NCBI GenBank assembly: GCA_946407015.1
Contig: CAMJML010000002.1
Location: 186,001-250,000 of the forward strand
Origin: an uncultured Selenomonadales bacterium
Lineage (GTDB): Bacteria; Bacillota; Negativicutes; DSM-1736; Dendrosporobacteraceae
DNA length: 64,000 nucleotides
Direction of reading: 5' to 3'
Shown here: piece after piece, positions 59,953 through 64,000 of the stretch
Position numbering within the stretch: position 1 is the stretch's first letter
How the letters are laid out: every line of letters starts with the position of its first letter
Program-made: the position numbers and the translations under genes
Notes under the pieces: model-generated
Seen by the model: only the letters and a program-made list of their open reading frames with translations
What the model was told of the DNA's origin: nothing
The model's database searches: none

Positions 59953-62900
59953 ATGAATAGCAAAAGAAGAATGAAAACCATGGACGGGAATACGGCAGCA
60001 GCACATGTTTCTTACGCTTTTACGGATGTAGCGGCCATCTACCCGATTACTCCTTCTTCCAACATGGCCGAACATGTTGATGAATGGGTGGCTCAGGGGC
60101 GCAAGAATATTTTTGGCCAAACAGTACAGATTGTTGAGATGCAGTCTGAAGGTGGCGCGGCAGGAGCTGTTCATGGCTCACTGCAAGCCGGCGCGTTGAC
60201 TACCACCTATACAGCCTCTCAAGGGTTGCTGCTCATGATTCCGAATATGTATAAAATCGCCGGCGAACGTTTGCCGGGAGTCTTCCACGTCAGCTCCCGG
60301 GTGGTAGGAGCCAATGCCATCAGTATTTTTGGCGATCACTCCGATGTCATGGCGGCCAGACAGACCGGTTTTGCCATGCTGGCCGAAAGCAGTGTCCAAC
60401 AGGTGATGGATTTAGCGGCTGTTGCCCATTTGTCCGCTATTAAGGGGCGGGTACCCTTTGTGAATTTCTTTGACGGTTTTAGGACATCCCATGAAGTGCA
60501 AAAGATTGAAGTTTGGGAATACGACGAACTAGCCGGCCTGCTGGATTATGATGCGGTGGATGCTTTCCGCAGAAGCGGGCTCAATCCTGATCATCCGGTC
60601 CTGCGGGGAACGGTTCAAAATTCTGACATCCATTTTCAGCAGCGTGAGGTGGCCAACCGGTATTATCTGGCACTGCCGGATATCGTGGAAGGATATATGC
60701 AGGAGGTCAGCCGCTTGACCGGACGGGAATACCATCTTTTTAACTATTACGGGGCAGCCGATGCCGACCGCATGATTATTGCCATGGGGTCGATGTGCGA
60801 GGCCATTGAAGAAATGGTGGATTGTCTGAATGCAGCCGGAGAAAAAGTCGGACTTTTGACCGTCCATCTGTATCGTCCATTTTCAGTAGAACATTTCTTT
60901 AAATATATTCCCAGAACGGTAAAAAAGATTGCTGTACTGGATCGTACGAAAGAGCTGGGAGCTTTTGCCGAGCCTCTGTACCTCGATGTTAAGTCGGCTT
61001 ACTATGGGCAGGAATGGCAACCTGTTATTGTTGGCGGCCGGTGCGGCGTGGGCGGAAAAGATGTGGTTCCCAGCCATATCCTTGCAGTTTTTGAAAACCT
61101 GAAACTTGAGCAGCCCCAGGATCATTTCACCGTTGGTATTGTGGATGATGTGACTCACACGTCGCTGCCCTTAGGGCGAGAGGTGAATACCACACCGGCG
61201 GGCACCAAAGCCTGTAAGTTTTGGGGGTTGGGTGCTGACGGAACGGTAGGTGCCAATAAAAGCGCCATTAAAATTATCGGGGATCACACCGATCTGTATG
61301 CCCAAGCTTATTTTGCCTACGATTCTAAAAAATCAGGCGGGGTCACCATTTCGCATCTGCGGTTTGGTGAGCAGCCCATCAAATCGCCTTATTTGATTCA
61401 TCAGGCTGACTTTATTGCCTGTCACAATCAGTCCTATGTGGATAAATATCACGTACTGGAGGGGCTGAAAAAAGGAGGGAGTTTCCTCTTAAACTGCACC
61501 TGGAATGAACAAGAGTTGGAGGACAAACTACCGGCAGACATGAAACGCTTTTTAGCCGATCATCACATCCAGGTTTATACCATTGATGCGGTTGGCATTG
61601 CCCGGGAAATTGGCTTAGGCGGGCGCATCAATATGATTATGCAGGCGGCTTTTTTCAAAATTGCCGAGATTATTCCGGTTGATGAGGCTGTCCGTTATCT
61701 AAAGGCTGCTGTGGAAAAATCCTATGGCAATAAGGGGGAGAAAGTGGTTGCCATGAACCAAGCCGCTATTGACCAGGGGATTCAGGCCATTGTGAAGATC
61801 CAGGTACCGGATTGGTGGAGCAGTAGTCAGGATCAGGAACCCGAAAAACAAACAGTGCCCGCTTTTATTGAAAACATTCTTGTGCCCATGAACCGTCAGG
61901 AGGGAGATAAACTCCCGGTGAGTGCATTCCTGGGTTTGGAAGACGGAACTTTTCCCATGGGGACTTCGGCTTATGAAAAACGGGGAATTGCGCTCCAGGT
62001 TCCTGAGTGGCAGCCCGAATACTGTGTACAATGCAACCGTTGCTCTTATGTATGCCCCCATGCAGCAGTCAGACCGGCTCTGCTGTCCGGGATTGAAAAA
62101 CAGCAGGCACCGGAAGGATTTGCAAGCAAGGCCTTTAGAGGCCGGGAAGAACTTCAATATGCTATTGTGGTTTCGCCGTATGATTGTACAGGCTGTGGCA
62201 GTTGTGCCCAAATTTGTCCGTCAAAAAACAAGGCCTTGGTCATGAAACCGTTAGCTACACAAGTAACAAAAGACAAGCATTGGGATTATGCGCTAGCTGT
62301 CACACCCAAAGAAAACCCGCTTGACCGCTTTTCGGTAAAAGGCAGTCAGTTTGAACAGCCACTGCTCGAGTTTTCAGGGGCTTGTGCGGGCTGCGGCGAG
62401 ACTCCTTATGCCAAATTGGTGACACAGCTCTATGGGGACAGAATGATGGTGGCTAATGCAACGGGCTGCTCTTCCGTTTGGGCAGGGAGTGCGCCGTCGG
62501 TACCTTATACGAAAAACCACCGCGGCCATGGGCCGGCTTGGGGCAATTCCTTATTTGAAGATAACGCTGAGTTTGGTTTAGGCATGCTTTTAGGGGTTAA
62601 ACAAATTCGCAATAAACTGGCGATGGATATTCAAACAGCGGCGCAGCGTTTTGCAGGCACTTCTTTCCAAGCGGCCTGCGAGGACTGGCTGGCTCATCAG
62701 GAAAACGGTGAAGGAACCCGCGCAAGAGCCGATCAACTCATCAGTCAGCTTGAGGCTGTCAGAGGCAGTGACCCGTTACTGAATGAAATCTATAAAAACC
62801 GCGATTTTTTAGTGAAACGTTCTCAATGGCTCTTTGGCGGTGATGGCTGGGCCTATGATATTGGTTTCGGCGGCTTGGATCATGTCTTAGCTTCCGGAGA

Positions 62901-63507
62901 GGATGTCAATGTCTTGGTATTTGATACCGAAGTCTATTCCAATACCGGCGGTCAGTCCTCCAAAGCAACGCCTTCGGCGGCTATTGCCAAGTTTGCGGCC
63001 AGTGGCAAGAAAACCAGGAAGAAAGATTTGGGCATGATGGCTATGAGTTACGGCTATGTTTATGTTGCGCAAATTGCCATGGGGGCCGACCGCAATCAAA
63101 CCCTGAAAGCCATTGCGGAAGCCGAGGCCTATCCCGGACCTTCCTTAATTATTGCGTATGCTCCTTGTATCAGTCACGGACTAAAGGCCGGTATGGGCTG
63201 CAGCCAGCTCGAAGCCAAGCGTGCTGTGGAAAGCGGTTACTGGGCTTTGTACCGGTATCATCCCGAACTGAAGGACAAGGGCCAAAATCCGTTTGTTTTG
63301 GATTCAAAAGCACCCAATGGCAGTTTTACAGAATTCCTGATGGGCGAGGTCCGCTATGCGGCTCTTAAAAAGCAATTCCCCGAGGTGGCCGAGGCCTTGT
63401 TTGCTAAAACCGAGCAGGATGCTATGGAGCGGTTGGAAAATTACCAACGGCTGGCTAGTCAGGGTGGTTTTGTGATGCCAGAAGCAGCGGCCGCAAAAAC
63501 GAAATAA
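59953..63507 (+). CDS. nifJ: Pyruvate:ferredoxin oxidoreductase (single-chain, NifJ type)
   Basis: A 1184-residue homodimer-type PFOR interconverting pyruvate plus CoA with acetyl-CoA, CO2 and reduced ferredoxin. Domain I begins with MKTMDGNTAAAHVSYAFTDV and YPITPSS; DHSDVMAARQTGFAMLAESS is the pyruvate site region. A bis-[4Fe-4S] domain has CVQCNRCSYVCP and CTGCGSCAQICP; the TPP domain has SGACAGCGETPYAKL, GDGWAYDIGFGG and EVYSNTGGQSSKATP; the C-terminus holds APCISHGL. The ATG at 59953 follows AAAGGAGAG; an upstream frame start has none. It is controlled by the T-box leader, which ties it to amino-acid supply. In an acetogen it could run as pyruvate synthase. Confidence 0.96.
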   Translation: MNSKRRMKTMDGNTAAAHVSYAFTDVAAIYPITPSSNMAEHVDEWVAQGRKNIFGQTVQIVEMQSEGGAAGAVHGSLQAGALTTTYTASQGLLLMIPNMYKIAGERLPGVFHVSSRVVGANAISIFGDHSDVMAARQTGFAMLAESSVQQVMDLAAVAHLSAIKGRVPFVNFFDGFRTSHEVQKIEVWEYDELAGLLDYDAVDAFRRSGLNPDHPVLRGTVQNSDIHFQQREVANRYYLALPDIVEGYMQEVSRLTGREYHLFNYYGAADADRMIIAMGSMCEAIEEMVDCLNAAGEKVGLLTVHLYRPFSVEHFFKYIPRTVKKIAVLDRTKELGAFAEPLYLDVKSAYYGQEWQPVIVGGRCGVGGKDVVPSHILAVFENLKLEQPQDHFTVGIVDDVTHTSLPLGREVNTTPAGTKACKFWGLGADGTVGANKSAIKIIGDHTDLYAQAYFAYDSKKSGGVTISHLRFGEQPIKSPYLIHQADFIACHNQSYVDKYHVLEGLKKGGSFLLNCTWNEQELEDKLPADMKRFLADHHIQVYTIDAVGIAREIGLGGRINMIMQAAFFKIAEIIPVDEAVRYLKAAVEKSYGNKGEKVVAMNQAAIDQGIQAIVKIQVPDWWSSSQDQEPEKQTVPAFIENILVPMNRQEGDKLPVSAFLGLEDGTFPMGTSAYEKRGIALQVPEWQPEYCVQCNRCSYVCPHAAVRPALLSGIEKQQAPEGFASKAFRGREELQYAIVVSPYDCTGCGSCAQICPSKNKALVMKPLATQVTKDKHWDYALAVTPKENPLDRFSVKGSQFEQPLLEFSGACAGCGETPYAKLVTQLYGDRMMVANATGCSSVWAGSAPSVPYTKNHRGHGPAWGNSLFEDNAEFGLGMLLGVKQIRNKLAMDIQTAAQRFAGTSFQAACEDWLAHQENGEGTRARADQLISQLEAVRGSDPLLNEIYKNRDFLVKRSQWLFGGDGWAYDIGFGGLDHVLASGEDVNVLVFDTEVYSNTGGQSSKATPSAAIAKFAASGKKTRKKDLGMMAMSYGYVYVAQIAMGADRNQTLKAIAEAEAYPGPSLIIAYAPCISHGLKAGMGCSQLEAKRAVESGYWALYRYHPELKDKGQNPFVLDSKAPNGSFTEFLMGEVRYAALKKQFPEVAEALFAKTEQDAMERLENYQRLASQGGFVMPEAAAAKTK

Positions 63508-63508
63508 G

Positions 63509-63553
63509 AAATCCCCCTAAGCGAAGGACGTGATTTTGCTTAGGGGGATTTTG
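63509..63553. terminator. Bidirectional terminator between PFOR and AraC-family gene
   Basis: AAATCCCCCTAAGC pairs with GCTTAGGGGGATTT, 15-base loop, A-rich on the left and T-rich on the right. Confidence 0.88.
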
Positions 63554-64000
63554 ATTTAAGGAATAGCTGTTCATGGGATCCTTGACGGTTCCGGAATTCT
63601 ACCGGAGTATGATGCATGATTTTTTTAAACATGATATTGTAATAATTTTGATTGTTAAATCCAACAGCAAGGGCAACATCTAAGATTGAGAGCTGTTCTT
63701 TTAATAACAGCTCTTTGCTTTTTTCAATGCGGATTTCATTGAGGTATTGGGAAAATGTTTTATTTGTAGCCTTTTTAAATAAGCTGCACAAATAGTATTT
63801 ACTAATATTTAGGTAGCTGGCCATGGCGGTTAGTGTAATAGGATGGTCATAGCAGGCATCCAGATAATCAATGGCTTTTTTGACATAGGTATTATAGGGC
63901 AGTGTGCTGTAGCGTTTGATTTTTTGCTTTAAGTAGCTGCTGTCGGCCGCAATATCGCCAAGTAGTGTAAATAAATGCGGGATGCAGCTGGCCGGTCTAT
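63540..64000 (-). CDS. AraC-family transcriptional regulator, C-terminal part (5' end outside window)
   Basis: The minus-strand frame is open to the window edge. The visible ~153 residues end in a complete AraC DNA-binding domain: YVKKAIDYLDACYDHPITLT, MASYLNISKYYLCSLFKKAT, then LSILDVALAVGFNNQNYYNI and the usual HTPVEFRNRQ end. An internal ATG at 63824 is not the true start because the first helices of the domain lie upstream of it. The sensor domain and target are not visible. Confidence 0.9.
   Translation of the reverse strand, partial: RPASCIPHLFTLLGDIAADSSYLKQKIKRYSTLPYNTYVKKAIDYLDACYDHPITLTAMASYLNISKYYLCSLFKKATNKTFSQYLNEIRIEKSKELLLKEQLSILDVALAVGFNNQNYYNIMFKKIMHHTPVEFRNRQGSHEQLFLKSKSP

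Overview
The window looks like chromosomal DNA of an anaerobic, spore-forming, diderm Firmicute, most likely a Negativicute near Sporomusaceae. This is inferred from gene content, not from a marker gene. The signs are Firmicute-type ribosome binding sites and T-box, c-di-GMP-I riboswitches, collagen-like and BclA-like spore-surface proteins, a Gram-negative-type RND efflux pair, a biotin-dependent Na+-pumping decarboxylase, a glycyl-radical enzyme and pyruvate:ferredoxin oxidoreductase (PFOR). No rRNA, tRNA, CRISPR array or prophage was seen.

Layout. 1-8.3 kb: end of a metal P-type ATPase, a CcdA-like protein, a c-di-GMP riboswitch driving a 41-residue protein, a CdaR-type regulator divergent from a lactate permease, and a KimA-like potassium transporter. 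8.4-13.1 kb: a second c-di-GMP riboswitch in front of an operon for a dCache chemoreceptor, an RraA-type aldolase fused to a PilZ domain, and a BASS-family transporter. 14.9-19.9 kb: a minus-strand operon of an MFS transporter, a glycyl-radical enzyme whose active site matches isethionate sulfite-lyase, and its activase, behind a promoter and an attenuator-like hairpin. 20.1-26.1 kb: RND pump and a CorC/HlyC-type protein. 26.3-34.9 kb: ECF sigma factor with two small proteins, AlbA_2 protein, short MGMT, EamA/LysR pair, FAD oxidoreductase, HD hydrolase. 34.9-37.4 kb: two spore-surface proteins. 37.6-39.3 kb: ogt-alkA-adaA, an adaptive response to alkylation. 39.4-46.3 kb: tandem HD-GYP protein, an unusual ABC system, a MITE-like AT-rich element and a chemoreceptor split by a frameshift. 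46.4-51.6 kb: nudC, flavoprotein, ddl, azlCD with a divergent XRE-cupin regulator, and a secreted protein. 51.8-59.2 kb: a DcuSR/CitAB-like two-component system, the methylmalonyl-CoA decarboxylase complex and an SLC13 transporter, probably one dicarboxylate-fermentation unit. 59.3-63.5 kb: PFOR under a T-box leader. The window closes inside an AraC-family regulator.

Two themes stand out. Cyclic di-GMP appears repeatedly: two riboswitches whose folds suggest opposite logic, a PilZ domain on a metabolic enzyme, and an HD-GYP phosphodiesterase. Carbon and sulfonate metabolism is wired to RNA control: a T-box read here as isoleucine-specific on PFOR, and an attenuator on the putative isethionate operon.
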